From contig CM060851.1 of the NCBI GenBank assembly GCA_030737835.1, positions 3,004,615-3,068,614 of the forward strand: a DNA stretch of 64,000 bases, given 5' to 3'. The position numbers and the translations under genes were made by a program. This document shows positions 1 to 12,599 of this stretch, piece by piece (the first letter of the stretch is position 1; every line of letters begins with the position of its first letter). The DNA is from Acorus gramineus. Its lineage: Eukaryota > Streptophyta > Magnoliopsida > Acorales > Acoraceae. The notes beneath the pieces were generated by a model that saw nothing but the letters and a program-made list of their open reading frames with translations, ran no database searches and was not told the origin of the DNA.

Positions 1-1309
1 TCGAGAAGCATAGAGGAAAGGGCGGTGTTTTCCAAATACACTTATTTATTCAAAAAAACACCTTCGTTAGTTTAAGGCATGTGATCAAATAAAAGTCATC
101 AAGAGTGTGGAAGGATATTTCTCTCTTGGCCCCAAGAGTAGAAGAGAAACATGTATTTGTAGTGGGTAATGGTTTACATATAAATTTCTCATTCTATAAC
201 TGGTTAAAATCAAACAAGTCCCGCCAGCCTCTATCCAGACTACCAAACATAATTATTGAAAAAAGAAGACCATGTTCATGGCATTTCAGATATTAAATGG
301 TGTTCTGATGTTGGGTCCTCGATTGAGAACCAGTGGGAAGAGGACGACAAAACATCAATGTTGGAAAAGACTTCAAACTGTGCATATTATATTCAGAAGT
401 CTAATGCTGTTGTGTGGAAAAGAAGCAAGAAACTAGGATTCTCAGTTTAGTCTTTTTATAGAGCTATGGCTAGGAACCTTCAGATCTCTCACATTCTGTA
501 TGATGGTCTGGAGACCAGATTGTTGTGTGAATTATAGCTGCTATACCCCATGAAAGTGTAGATTTCATGTAGTATGGGTCTAGAAAATATCCTTTCTAAA
601 ATGGGAGGAGTTGCCCGTTCTCCAGAGTCAAGCCTAACTTGTGAGCTTTGTTGTGTAATGCACGAGGATGCTGTCATAACCTTTAGAGTTCAGATCTGTT
701 TGTTTCTCTACTATCAAAGAAATATTCGGGTAACTTGGCAAGCAGGCAAATAAAGACGATAACAGAGAGATTTCCATAGTTTCTGCTCCAGAGAGTGTGT
801 TGGTCGGTCCATTTGGCTCACAAGGAATGAAAAGCTTTTCAATATATCTATGTGTTATATCGAAAACACCTGATTGTTGGTGGTTTCCTCCTCAGGTATT
901 GGGTTCATCATGTTGTAATAGTTGAGAGTTATTATTGAAAGAGAGGTTTGCCTTATTGATGAGCTAGGCCTTCAATTTCTCAAGGATATTCTGGCTGCTA
1001 GATTTACAGAGATGGGTTGGAGACATTTCTTATGTCCCATCCTTTATTCTCTATTTTTCACAATATACATACATATACACATAAACGTGTTCATATATAT
1101 GTTTGTATAGTGTGTGTGTGTGTGTGTGTGTACTCGTATCCGCAAAAGGATGACTTTACTGATGCATCCTAACAACCCTAACTGCATCATACAACAGCTC
1201 GGCCACTTTGCCCTCTCCCAACTCTTTAAGAAAGAACACCAGACATACATATGCAGAAGAATATTACAATGTATTCCTAGAATAATTCCTGGAGACAAAA
1301 ACAACTTAC
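1..1309. other. Unfinished intron or 3' flank of the LRR-Raf-like kinase gene
   Basis: The last visible kinase exon ends at 1310 with a good donor (gtaagt on the minus strand), so this stretch should be intron. I read it for the missing C-lobe (a DxWSxG-type block and what follows) on the minus strand and saw nothing. It holds AT-rich sequence and a (GT)n microsatellite at 1110-1131. The remaining kinase exons should lie beyond the left edge. Confidence 0.6.
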
Positions 1310-4300
1310 CAACCCATATAGATTTCTTCTATGCATTGCTTGTATCACTTCAGGAGCCATCCAACGAGGCGTTCCAACACAGATATCAGGCGGAGGTATG
1401 CCACGATGAGAGATACAGCAAGTGTGTAAGAAAGAATGTAGTGGAACAGCTCTGTCAAAATCACAGAGCTTGACGACTGGGCTACGGTCACTGCTTACGG
1501 CATCTAGATCAATCAAGACATTTTCACTTTTTATATCTCGGTGAATTATGTGCTTAGAATGCACTTCTGACAGAGCACAAGCAACACCTTTAGCTATGTG
1601 CAGCGCAATGTCAATTGGGACATGCTTCTCACCATCTTTTATCAATTTGTCCAAATAACTCTGTCAGCCATAAAGAGAAAATAAACATAAATACATGATT
1701 TGGAATTGCAGTTGCAGAAGATAAAAACTTCAAACTGAGTTACCTTCAGAGAACTGCCATTTATATACTCCATGGCAATTATAGACTGCAAAAATCGATG
1801 TTCCCCTTTCCCATCTGCAGGAGGAATCCACTTAGAAGAAATCTGATGTCCATAAATCTGAACAATGTTTTTGTGTTTCCTCAAAGCACCTAACATTCTT
1901 ACTTCACCTAGACATGTGTATTCAAAAATTTTTATCTCCTCCTCTGATGCCCCATATACTTCTAAGTTACGGACCTGCAAAACAAGGAGTTCATCAAGGT
2001 CTAAGAGAGATATCAGAGAAGACTGTGTTTGTGATACTATCACTATCACTACATAGCCAACAAAGAGTACTGTATAGCAATCATGTAAAGCGACGGTAAT
2101 ATATGCGTCATTTTTTCTAATTTTAAAATTCAAAACAGAAAATTGATATCAAGATTACCTAAGAAATTAACAATATATGTTTTTAATAACCAAAAAAAAT
2201 TGTGTATGGATAACCATATGTTGAACCATAACAGTTCCATATAACAAAGACAGCTTGATTTCTATTCAAAAAAGAAAAAGAAAAAAAAAGGACAGCTTGA
2301 TACACTTTGGGTTGTGTTCTTTTTTTATCTGCCATTTCAATAGTTGAGTCCACGTCCAGTACTAACACTATAACCGGTTCAGCAGCCAAATGAAAAACTA
2401 AAAGGAAAAGCCATTATACTAATGCAGTACAAAGATAAAGAAGAGAGAACACAAACAAGGACAGCTTGATAGGCTGTCGGTTGTGGTTCTTTTTTGCTCT
2501 GCCATTTGCAATGATGTGTCCACATTCAGTACCACATCCAGTACCAAATGGCAAAGTGGAAAAAAAAAAAAAAGAAACAGCCCCAATACTCATGCAAGAC
2601 AAGGTCAAAGAACAGAGAATTTAAGAAGAACAAGAAGAAATTGGATCTTTGCTCTGATACTAAATAAATGCAAGACAGGGAAGAGGAAGAAAGAGATAAG
2701 AGAACAACTCAATATTCAATTATTCTTCAAAACCAAGGAAGGAAAACATCCACATCCATATGGTTATATAGGCACAAATAAGGACTCTTAAACCGATTAG
2801 GGATCTAAACAAAATTCCATAAAAGATTAAAAGTCCTAACAATACCAAATGTCTCCTAATCCATTTTACTAATAGCTATAATAAAACAATCAAGTAGCAT
2901 AAATAAATCCTATAACAAAAACATGTAACAAAGAAAATCATTATCCCATAGTACCTCATCAGATACCATAAAGGGTAAAATAACATAAACATAAGCATAA
3001 AATGGTTTCTACCTTTGCCGCAGCCACAAGGGTTCCAAACTTGCACTGTATAACAGAACCAGATGGTGTTTTCTCGGTTTCGGAACATAAATATGAAGGA
3101 AAAGACCATCCCAACATTGCAAAGTTTTCAGCAGTAGAAGGAACATGAAGGCGACTCAGTGGAATATATCTGAAACAAGAGGCATAATCAGCAAATATAA
3201 TGCTAATTAAGATGCATATAAGTGTTCATAAGAATTATTGAAACAATTCTAAAAAATGGAAACATGCAAATACTTAGTCAACTATTCGATTTTGCTAAAA
3301 GATATTGAACAGAACTTTGCACTCCATCAAGGACATGGCAGAATGCCAGACATAAACAGCAGAATTGAGTATATTGACAATAATTACATTTTATTTTTGT
3401 TAACAGAACAAAAATAATACTCTTTGTTAATACATGCATTAAGACTCTTTGTTAACAAACATATACATAGACTGCAATGTACTGGTAGAAAATGTATTGT
3501 TCTATGACAGCCATCTCCAAATTCTAACACTATACTGCGCAGAAGAAAAAGGCTAGGAAAAATTAAACTCAAACAGAGTCGAAGATAACAAGAATGACCT
3601 GCAAAAGTATTCTGGATCACATTCTTCCCTTATATCAGTTGGATGACATGCATCAACAACCATACGCACCCATGAATTGCCTCTCCTCACGATTATAGAA
3701 TTCCAAGCATGCGGCATGAAATCCAGATATCCTCGTACAAGCTCACAGGGAATAGGAGGATCTGCACGATCGCATAAGTACTGCAAAATATGAATACATA
3801 TTCAGCACAGTCTTATGTGCCTTGTGAATTACAAAACAACAAATTTCCAACACAACCGGATACATAATTAAAGAAAAACAAGAAACAACCCAGAAGAAGG
3901 ATCACCTTCATGAGCACAGCTCTATGCCTACACACCCCAAGTCGCAAGGTCCCAATAGGGATAACATTTGACTTCCGTGCTTTCTTAATCGATCTGAGAG
4001 AATTCTCACATAGATCTATTAATCTATAGTGATCTTCTATGTTGTATATTTGATTGTGGGTCCCCCTATCATCACACTTGTTTCCTGCAGAGCATGTGCA
4101 GACAAAAGGCTTTTGATTCTTCAAGCCAATCACAGCTCTTCGTGTTCTCAGAACACTGATACTTCTGTCACTTCCCCCAAAACAATCTGAAACAAAAAGT
4201 GCAAGGATTGACGCCCGATGCAATGTAGTAGAAGCACAGTCTTCCTCTTCTGTTAAATGCCTTGATCGCTTCAAACTGGATACCAAATTTTGAGCAGACA

Positions 4301-7300
4301 TAGCAATAGCATCTAGTTCCTCATCCCTTTCCCTGAATCAGTAAGATCTTTCAGAAAATCCCATGAACATGCAAGTCTAAGGTTACCTTTTTTCCCATTC
4401 TTCATTCATTTTTAGAATCATTTTTTTTCTTTTCTTCATACTTGGATCAAGGTTTCGGAAGAAAATTCCAATTTTCAAATACAAAAACTTTAGGTTAAAA
4501 AAAGGAGGAATCAGCTGTGACACATCTATTAAAGAAAATCAAAATAAAAATATTTGGTCAGGGGGTTCCGAGAAAGACTGAAAAGCTAATGAAAAATTAA
4601 CTCACTATAAATTTATGTGAGAGGGTACTACTTATTAAATCCAAAGAAAGCATACCTGTCAACAAGAATTACTTCACGAGAGTCCAGGGACAGAACATGC
4701 TCATAGTTCTGCAGAGGCATGAAAGGGCGGTCACGTCCTGCATCATAGAATCCATCTGGTAGATGATCATCAATGCTACAGAAAGACTCGGTGCTATATT
4801 TGCATGATATGCTCAATGACCCATCAAAAGGTCTCTGGCACTTGCTTGGTTTAGGATTACTAAGATCTTTATCAGAAATCCTTTTCGATTTGTGAGTGAT
4901 TCTGGATGCCTCCGAAGATGACTCATCATCTTGATCAATTTCTTTCAAGATACGATCAGAAGGATCATGCTCTACAGAGTTCCCAAGATCACAATCCTTA
5001 TCCAAGCCAGCCAAATCAGAGACATCACATGAGCAATCATCTCCATTAACTTTATTATCTGTAACAACACTCTCATCCCCAATTTGATCATCCAGGGCCC
5101 CAGATGTATTATCTACATTAGAACTTGACTTTGACGCACAGTGTAACTGATTATCTTCATCCTCTCCTGTGACAGACAATTTGCAGGCATTCCTTTTGGC
5201 AGTCATCTCTGTCATGACTTTCTTGTGGTGATGTTCACTTCTACCCTTCCTACTGAAATGCGAACGTTCCTGCCGCGCTTTTTGATGCAGATAATCACGA
5301 CGCTTCCATACTTTTTTCATTCTGCGTGTTGCATGTCGTCCTGCGCTCAATGCAGCCTCAGATGATAGAGTGGAAGAAATGCTAGTGCTTGTACAACCTA
5401 TTGGTTTGTAATTACAGTGCATTAATATCACAAGAAATAACATAATTAAAAAAAACACATGTAAAGCCCCAAAAACATACCACTGCATGAGCGAGTTTCA
5501 CAAATCCTTTGAGCAGCCATTGTATCATCCATAATGGTATCCTTTACATTTCCTTCCAAATTGCAGCATATCCACGAAGGAACTTGACAACAATTGAGAA
5601 GCTTGTTGTACTTGAACAGTGACACAGATTTAAGGTTAGGTCCATGAAGATCACACATGGATGTGATATAAGTAAAACGAAAATAGAACATATTATAAAA
5701 GGGTTTATTGCATATATACCCCTGTTGGAATCCGTTTTTGCAGGATTACCCCTGTTGCATTCCCGATAGCATAAATATCCCTATTGCATTCAAAAGCAAT
5801 GCAACCGTGCCCCGGTGGTTATTGGCTGTGAGGTCAGGTTAAAAAAATTCCATCAGTCACCATTAAGTGCTGCGAAAGGTTAAAATTACCCCCCAGATCA
5901 GTTTTTTAAGGTCAAACTCTTTTTCTTCTTCTTCCTCACTCCATTTTGTATTTTTTCTTCACTTTTTTCAACTTTTCAGAGCAGAGAAGGGGATCATCTC
6001 TTCCTCTTTTTTGTTCCTCCATTTGTTCTTTCTCTTTGTTTCGGCCATATCTACCTCTCTTTGTTTCGGCCAAACCTTCCCCTTTCATTTACTTGTTCAT
6101 TCTTCCCTAAATCTAATGGAAATGAGTAGTTCAATGAGTAATATCAACCCAAACCCTAAGCCCCCGTTTGTTTTGGGACTAAGCCCCCGGATAACCCCGG
6201 ATAACCTCGGATAAGGAATAAAGGGTGTTCGGAAACCCCGAATAACCCCTGATAAAGTACATCATAATAAACTCATATATGGATTCCAACTAACTTCTAG
6301 AATTAAAGTTATCCTAGGTTATTCAACTCAAAGAATATGTGGGCCCATTGTCAAATCAATTGTCATGATGTCATCACCTTTTATAAATCACATATCAAAT
6401 CAACTATCATTATTTTTTCACATTTTATAAATCCTTATCCATATTTTATTCACATTTTACCCAAACAACAAAACATTTATTCTTACGTTTATCAACGAGA
6501 ATAATTCAAAACACAACCAAACAAAAAATCACTTTATCTTTATTTATACTCACTTATGCTTGGATAAATGTATACCCAAGAATAAATCATATTCCCGTTC
6601 CAAACAGGGGCAAGTGTTACTCATGCCTAGTAGGCGGCTGCCTAGGGCCCCACCCAGAAAAGGGCCCCAAACGCCCATTTACATTATTACATATATATAC
6701 TACTGTTATGGGTTTCAGCCTAGTCCACTGTCAAATATGGTTATTTTAGGATAATGTTACGTACAACCCTTTTTCGAGCCCCAATTTCAGTCTATACATG
6801 TTTCAAATTTTTTTAAAATAGTATACCTCATCTAATGAGGTATATACTTTTATCAAAAAAAGAAGCATATACTCCAATGAATTGCAAGGATACATTTAAA
6901 GAAAATGTGAAAATTTTCTATCAAAGCATATACCTCGTTAATGTGAGTATATGCACTTGTGAGAAGCATATAGGACTGAAATTGAGGCTGGAAAAAAAAC
7001 TGTGTAACAACACTTATTTTTATAACCCATATGAGCCCCAAATGGAAAAATAATGTAAGCAATCTCATCCATCCAAATATATTTCCATGCATCCAACAGT
7101 TATATTTTTTAGTTTTGCTTAATTGTTTTTTCCTTTTTTGTTATTGGATATATGTTTTTTTACAATTATATTCACATATTCTGGTTAATTGGAGATAAAA
7201 TTAAAAAGTTTAGACATGAAAATCTCATTATTTTTAGATGATGAATATTGAAAATCCCAATTTATTTATTCATTTATTCATCATCTAAATATTTAATTTT

Positions 7301-9640
7301 CACATGTAAAATAAATATAAAGTATATCAGAGCATTTGATCTTTTATACTTTTATTATGTCAACATCACGACAATCTATTGAGTCATATTTAAACAAGAT
7401 TTTTTTCACTAACACGTTTAAAATTGTCTAGTGACCTACCCAAATTTTCGTATCTCAGGGTCGGCCCTGGTGTTATTGTGGTTTGCCGTATAGAATGTGG
7501 ACTTGATGTACTAGTGGAGGGGGTTTTAGAGTTTTCACAACACAAAATGAGTTAGGGTTATGATTTATTTATTTTTTATTTAGGGTTTCAAAAGTGTACT
7601 TAGGTCGGGTTAGCATGCTCAGGGTTAAGATGGTAACCTTCAAAGGTCTGGTTAATCATGTAACCATGGTCCACGCTAGGTTTGGAGGGGCACGGTTGCA
7701 CTGCTTCTGAAAGCAGTAGGGGTATTTATGCAATTGGGAATGCAACAGTTGTAATTCTACAAAAACGGATTCCAACGAAGGTATATATGCAAAGAACCCT
7801 AAAAGGAATAAGTTAGATGAAAAATTTATTAATTTACAAAGGTGAAGAATAATTTATAATGAAACCCCAAAAACATAGGTAAATGCTAAATTCTATAATT
7901 GACCTTTCATGTAAAAAACTTATTTCGCAAGCACGAGCACAATCAATAATTTTGTTAAAAGGACACAAAAGGATAAGGCATGGAGGCACGGTCAATATTT
8001 CTAAAAGTAACAAGCCTAATCATCAAATATGGATCAGTATGAGAAAGACACGCTTGAGCCATTGATGGAAAAACAATTTGCACATATTGAAGCAAAAACC
8101 TTTCCATGAATTTGATACATAGTAGTGTCTTTTTGAAACTGAACAACATTCAATATAAAAATTTGATCTTATCACGGAATTTCTATATACATATACTTAC
8201 TCATATTCTCTAAAATAATTCGCACATATGCTAACAAAGTACAAATGATCAATCCTTTCAGAATTACCCAAAGTTCCTTCCATGAACACAATAATATTGA
8301 TTTATACAACTATTTGGATATTTAATTCAACCAATGGACAATTCCAGTATTCCAATCCCCAAGATATTCATTTTAGCAAAGTTAAAATTTGGATTGAATG
8401 TTGAAGTATGTCCATCATGAAAATGTACAGATGCATAATTATATGTAAATGGGTTGTTGCTCATTGAGGAATAATATCTTGGGGAGACCCGGGTGGGACA
8501 TAGTTTTCATGGCTACTGCCTCCTCCGGGGGGGCGGTCATGTCATTTTTGTTTGCTTGATGTACTTTGTTTTGGACTAGTATCCGGATTAATAAATCGTG
8601 GGAGCTAGCCTACCATTCATAAGCATGCATACGTCCATCACAAAATTTAATTTTCAATGCCTCACATACAACATTTGTATTAATGCAAACGTATCCATAC
8701 ATATAACAATTAGAGATAGAGTATCAAAGAATGTACCTGAAGATTCAAGGTCTGGAGGTTATGCATTGAAGTCAGTCTTAAAGATCCCAATGATGCAAGC
8801 CTGTTATTCGACAAGTCCAAGTTCTCCAGCCTCCATAAGCATGAAAGACCAGGAGGTAAATCCACCAATTTATTGTTAGAAACTCGTAATGATTTCAGGA
8901 AACTCAAATCAGCTATCTCGTTCGGCAAGTTCTTCAGCTTATTGAATGAAAGATCAAGATTCTCAAGTTTCTTAAGAAGGCCAATTTCTGGAGGAAGATA
9001 TCTGCATGTAAAATAACACATAGCATCATAACTTCGCACAGGACTGCATTATTATATCAGCAAGATAAGAACCTAGATGGAATTGCATTGGACACTCTAA
9101 ATAACATATCTACACGATTTGAGAGGAAGATTGATATCAAAAAACATTGGCAGTGAAATGGCCTATAAAGACAAAATGAAAAATGCATTGGCCAATCAGT
9201 ATTAAGGCCAGCTGATACATGGATCGGACTACTGAAGTGAAGATGAAAAAAATAAGATAGGGGTAGCAGATATAACAGTTGCATTGTTTGTGTTCTAGGA
9301 ATTAAAAAGAGAAAAAGACAAGACAATATGCACACATGAGAGAGAGAGAGAGAGAGAGATCCATAGTTTAAATTGCAGCGGCACATGCCCACAGACCTCG
9401 CACATAACAACTTGTGTGCACAGCACATAAAATGTAAGTGTGGCCACCTTGCCACACATTTGGCATGTGCGTGGCGTGCGCATAGTGTCATACATGCCAT
9501 TGTTTCATTGTAAATGAGAAACAGAGATTATCAAAAAAAAAAAAAAATTGATTTTCAGATTTTCAAGATCTAAAAGCTGAGCCAATGAAATCAAGTTGAA
9601 GGTTTTCAACTCAAATCAGAACAAAAAAAGCAGACACCCC

Positions 9641-9679
<39 letters not shown>

Positions 9680-11859
9680 GGAGGAAGCCCGACTTTTTTT
9701 TGTTTTTGTATTTCTTTTTTGTCAATTTCTGAGGTGTGCAATCAGTCTCCCAAACTGGGAACTCTAAATTTCAACTCTGGCAGGATCCTTGCCATGAAGT
9801 GCCCAACCAAGAGTCGCCACCTGGAAGTTCATCTGGGTGATGATCAGTGGCTTGGTCTGGTAGGAGTCGAAATAGTTGAGGGATGCAAGGACCCACGCAA
9901 AGTAGCACATCAAGAAACCACATCTGGAAGGGCCACACAGGGAGGGAGGGGTCTTCCATAATAAAACTAATATCATTCTAATAACAAACTATAACAAACC
10001 AAATTCTTTATCCACATTCATTTGTTCAAATGAAAACCTAACATTCATCGCCCATCCATTCAAACTTCTATTCATTCCACCCCAGTTAACATACTGTTGA
10101 TTACTGTATATAACCATCCATTCAAACGCATTATCACTTCACCAAATAACCACATGTGACAATAAAGGCCTCCAAGCCAGGCTCACATAAAATAAATAAA
10201 CTGAAGAAGGAAAAGAGGAGAACTAAGTAACAAAGCTATATACGTGGTACATGGAAAATACTTGGCAGCAGTTTTGGAGGAGGAAAAAAAGGAGACCAAA
10301 GTAACAAAGGTATATTTCAATGGTTCATCCCTGAAGCGATGAGGTGGTGCATATGGCTCGCTAAGAACAAATAATTATTCCAAGAAAGAGACTACGTGGA
10401 AAATATTTCAGCCGATATTATGACTGCCCTTTGTGCTTGGGTTACTATTCTTCTTGGAGTGGACTCGCCGCTGCCTACAATGGGGAACAGTTGGGAAGGA
10501 AGTAATTTCTTGGCTTTTGGGGTTAACTAATGGAGGCCTTCCCAGCTTCCCTTTATATGGCTTCTTTGTAGTACCTTCCTTTTTCTTCTCTTTTTTTTCC
10601 CTCTCGTACTCTGGAGATCCCTCGTCTTCTTCATTTTGAAGGGCCAATTCAATAATATAATTGTTCCTATCTTACCTTCAAAATAAATAATAGATTGAAA
10701 ACCAAAGTCTTCCACACCCTGCCTATCTACACCTTCATTGCACCTAATATTGAACAATACCATTATGCTGGAACTCAACAACAGCAACCGGTACTCAAAC
10801 AAAACTGATTCTAGCAAGTTTAAGTAATTGGCATTCAGGATTTTATCTATTTGTAAGACCATATATGCACAATCACCACACTTTCAAATTTTTTCTTTGA
10901 ATTATCTATTTTTCAAGACATAACAAAGATCATTTTACATATCACCAATGCTGCATCTCAAGAGTGACACATATTAGTTACTTTCACATCATGGAAATGT
11001 TTTTGTACCTCTAGAAGCATATGATGCACTATAATCATTTCATGTTGCAGGGGAACATATAAAAACAAACTATTCAAAACAGTCAATTCCCACAGGTGAC
11101 AAGTCAAAAAATACACCCCACAGTCCCACACTCCTCAAATGCAAATAATTCTTTAAAAATTATCTTCTTAAGACTTAAAACATTAACAAAAGTTCAAGAA
11201 AACTTACTACACAAAACATCAACTTAGTCCCCCATCACCAACTTATAGACCCAAGCTAAAAATTTTCCAATATCTACTAAAGGTTTTCACTTTCATGAAA
11301 ATAAAAAAGGAATTAAGAACCAAAAGAAACGGAAAACTAATTACTTGATAGAGAAGTGGCATATGGAGAGCTTCGTCAAGCGCGTCAATGCCACGATCTC
11401 GCTCAGAACAGAGAACCCCAGCGGCCCCTGGGGGACCCGGCATAGCTCAAGCTCCTTCAGAACATTAAGCTTCCTCAACGGGAACCCCGAGAGCGCCGGT
11501 GAAGACACCTTTATCTGCAAGGACTCAAGATCGGAAAGCTCTCCAACCTGTGGAGGGAACACATCAATCTCATTCGCGAAGAACTTAAGCTTTCTCAGCC
11601 CTTGAAGCCTCCCGATCGACTGCGGCACAAGGTGGAACACGTTATGGTATATGTAGAGGCCCCGGACCTCCGGATCCTCCATCTCCAACGACCGTGACCG
11701 GTGGTCCTCCAAAAGAGAAACCTCCCATCGCTTCTCCGACACGTCGAGGACTCTCTCGTCTTTGTCGTCCACAGGAGGACGTGCGTCCTCCACTGGATTG
11801 GCTGAATCCGTGTCTCCCTCTCCGTTCGATCGATCGGAGTCCCCTTCGAGGACTTTCAT
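1310..11859 (-). CDS. LRR / EDR1-like / Raf-like protein kinase (3' end outside window)
   Basis: Nine minus-strand exons were read: 11345-11859, 8737-9001, 5481-5610, 4656-5397, 3906-4332, 3599-3780, 3013-3169, 1744-1974 and 1310-1660. They join in frame to exactly 1000 codons. Order of parts: acidic N-terminus; leucine-rich repeats at about residues 60-260; a basic and acidic linker; an EDR1/CTR1-type peptidase-like domain at about 500-760; then a kinase domain. Kinase marks are VAAAK (K806), HRDIKSEN (D925), DFD at 950-952 instead of DFG, and GTPRWMAPEV near 979-988. The C-lobe beyond residue 1000 is missing because the window ends. Known: the architecture matches plant LRR Raf-related kinases of the Arabidopsis At1g04210 type, placed among MAPKKK-like signalling proteins; the substrate is unknown. 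The start is the first ATG in the frame, at 11859. Introns of 2.3 and 3.1 kb carry repeats. Confidence 0.87.
2248..2600. repeat. Imperfect tandem duplication in a kinase intron
   Basis: The block starting gacagcttgat near 2291 (tctgccatttcaa, then gtccacgtccagta) recurs near 2460 (tctgccatttgcaa, then gtccacattcagta), about 170 bp apart. The 11-base start also occurs once more near 2250. It lies in the intron between the exons at 1744-1974 and 3013-3169. No coding function is visible. Confidence 0.6.
6160..6611. mobile_element. MITE family 1, copy A (nested)
   Basis: The ends are short inverted repeats: gcccccgtttg on the left and caaacaggggc on the right. The interior is rich in ggataa/ttatcc motifs. 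The right half (caaccaaacaaaaaatcac, gagaataattcaaaacac) matches copies at 61508-61919 and, inverted, at about 47030-47335. No coding capacity is visible. It is probably a non-autonomous DNA element. The target duplication is unclear. Confidence 0.65.
6755..7009. mobile_element. Small inverted-repeat element (MITE-like, nested)
   Basis: The left arm (tgttacgtacaaccc, then caatttcagtctatac) is matched by the inverted right arm (tgttacacag, then caatttcagtcctata), giving imperfect arms of about 45 bp. The centre holds a small palindrome around tacctcatctaatgaggtat. A related half-element lies near 36150-36280. It is non-coding. Confidence 0.5.
8480..8605 (+). repeat. Possible 3' tail of a LINE-like retroelement
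   Basis: This T- and G-rich stretch ends in tccggattaataaatcg and resembles in style the LINE tails at 29100-29195 and 50900-51030. It lies in the 3.1-kb kinase intron. No coding remnant is visible, so the assignment is weak. Confidence 0.25.
9002..11344. other. First intron of the LRR-Raf-like kinase gene
   Basis: A 2.3-kb GT-AG intron that splits the LRR region. It contains (GA)n microsatellites at 9337-9359 and 9645-9676. A GC-richer patch at 9764-9976 has an open minus frame rich in hydrophobic residues, but I cannot match it to a known protein. The rest is AT-rich with nothing recognisable. Confidence 0.6.
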
Positions 11860-12595
11860 CCGAGGGAGAGGCAGTCCCAAACCCTAGATACATAAAAAGA
11901 GAATCCGAGGTCCAGAGCTTGTGAGAAGGGAACCAAAAAAATAAAAAATAAAAAAGACGATGAATTCTTGGGTTGCTTTGAATGGGAGAGAGATTGAAGA
12001 GGAGCGAATCAGGGTTTCTCAGAAAACCCTAGATTGTACGGTCTTGATGGATGGGAAACGATTAAACAAAACCGGAACGGGTGTTCTGTTTGGAAAGCTC
12101 ACTTTAGGAAAGTAAATTGACGATTATACCCCTCGCCTTTGCTTGGGTAGCAAGATAGGTTGGAGTTTGGAAAGGAAAATGTTTAGAATCATCCAGCGTT
12201 TTTCTTACCCATCAGGGAAAAAAAAAAACAATCAGGTGATTTTTCTTTTCCTACTTGACCAGATTAATCAAACTTTGTCACCACTTTAAATTTTGAACGA
12301 CCGAACTTGATCATCATTTTATATTTTGAACGATCTAACTTGGTCGTCATTTCAGATTTCTGGTGACCGAACTTGGTCGAACAGGATTTGTAATAAAGTT
12401 TATAATTTTTTTCTTAGAAACCTAATCCCTGGACATATATCCTCCTTGAATCCTTCATGCCACTCTAAGTATGAGTTGTAATGTAGGGAGAATCAATCAT
12501 TATTCTTAAATGTAGAATATAAGAACAATTTTTTTTACACAAGTGACGGACAAATTTTCAAAAGCCAAATCTAAAATGTGTTTGGATCAACTAGT
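11860..12595. other. 5' flank of the kinase gene
   Basis: Spacer upstream of the kinase ATG. It carries short direct repeats around accgaacttgg, tgatcatcattt and gaacgatctaacttgg (about 12290-12385) and then AT-rich DNA leading to a retroelement fragment. I see no convincing TATA box. Confidence 0.4.
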
Positions 12596-12599
12596 AGGT

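Larger units (their letters stand above)
5701..7799. mobile_element. DNA transposon-like element with long terminal inverted repeats
   Basis: The left end (5701 to about 5825, beginning GGGTTTATTGCATATATACC) and the inverted right end (about 7676 to 7799) are roughly 120-bp inverted repeats. Both contain GGAATCCGTTTTTG and TGCAACCGTGCCCC. A 5-bp direct repeat TAAAA flanks the element (5696-5700 and 7800-7804). Long TIRs are typical of Mutator-like elements, but those usually make 9-11-bp duplications, so the superfamily is open. I see no transposase. Two smaller elements are nested inside (6160-6611 and 6755-7009). It sits in the 3.1-kb intron of the kinase gene. Confidence 0.78.

Noticed and set aside
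9596-9976. A gene in the kinase intron, with open frames on both strands
   Set aside because: The plus frame begins in a (GA)n microsatellite. The minus frame is hydrophobic, but I recognise no family and no splice partners.
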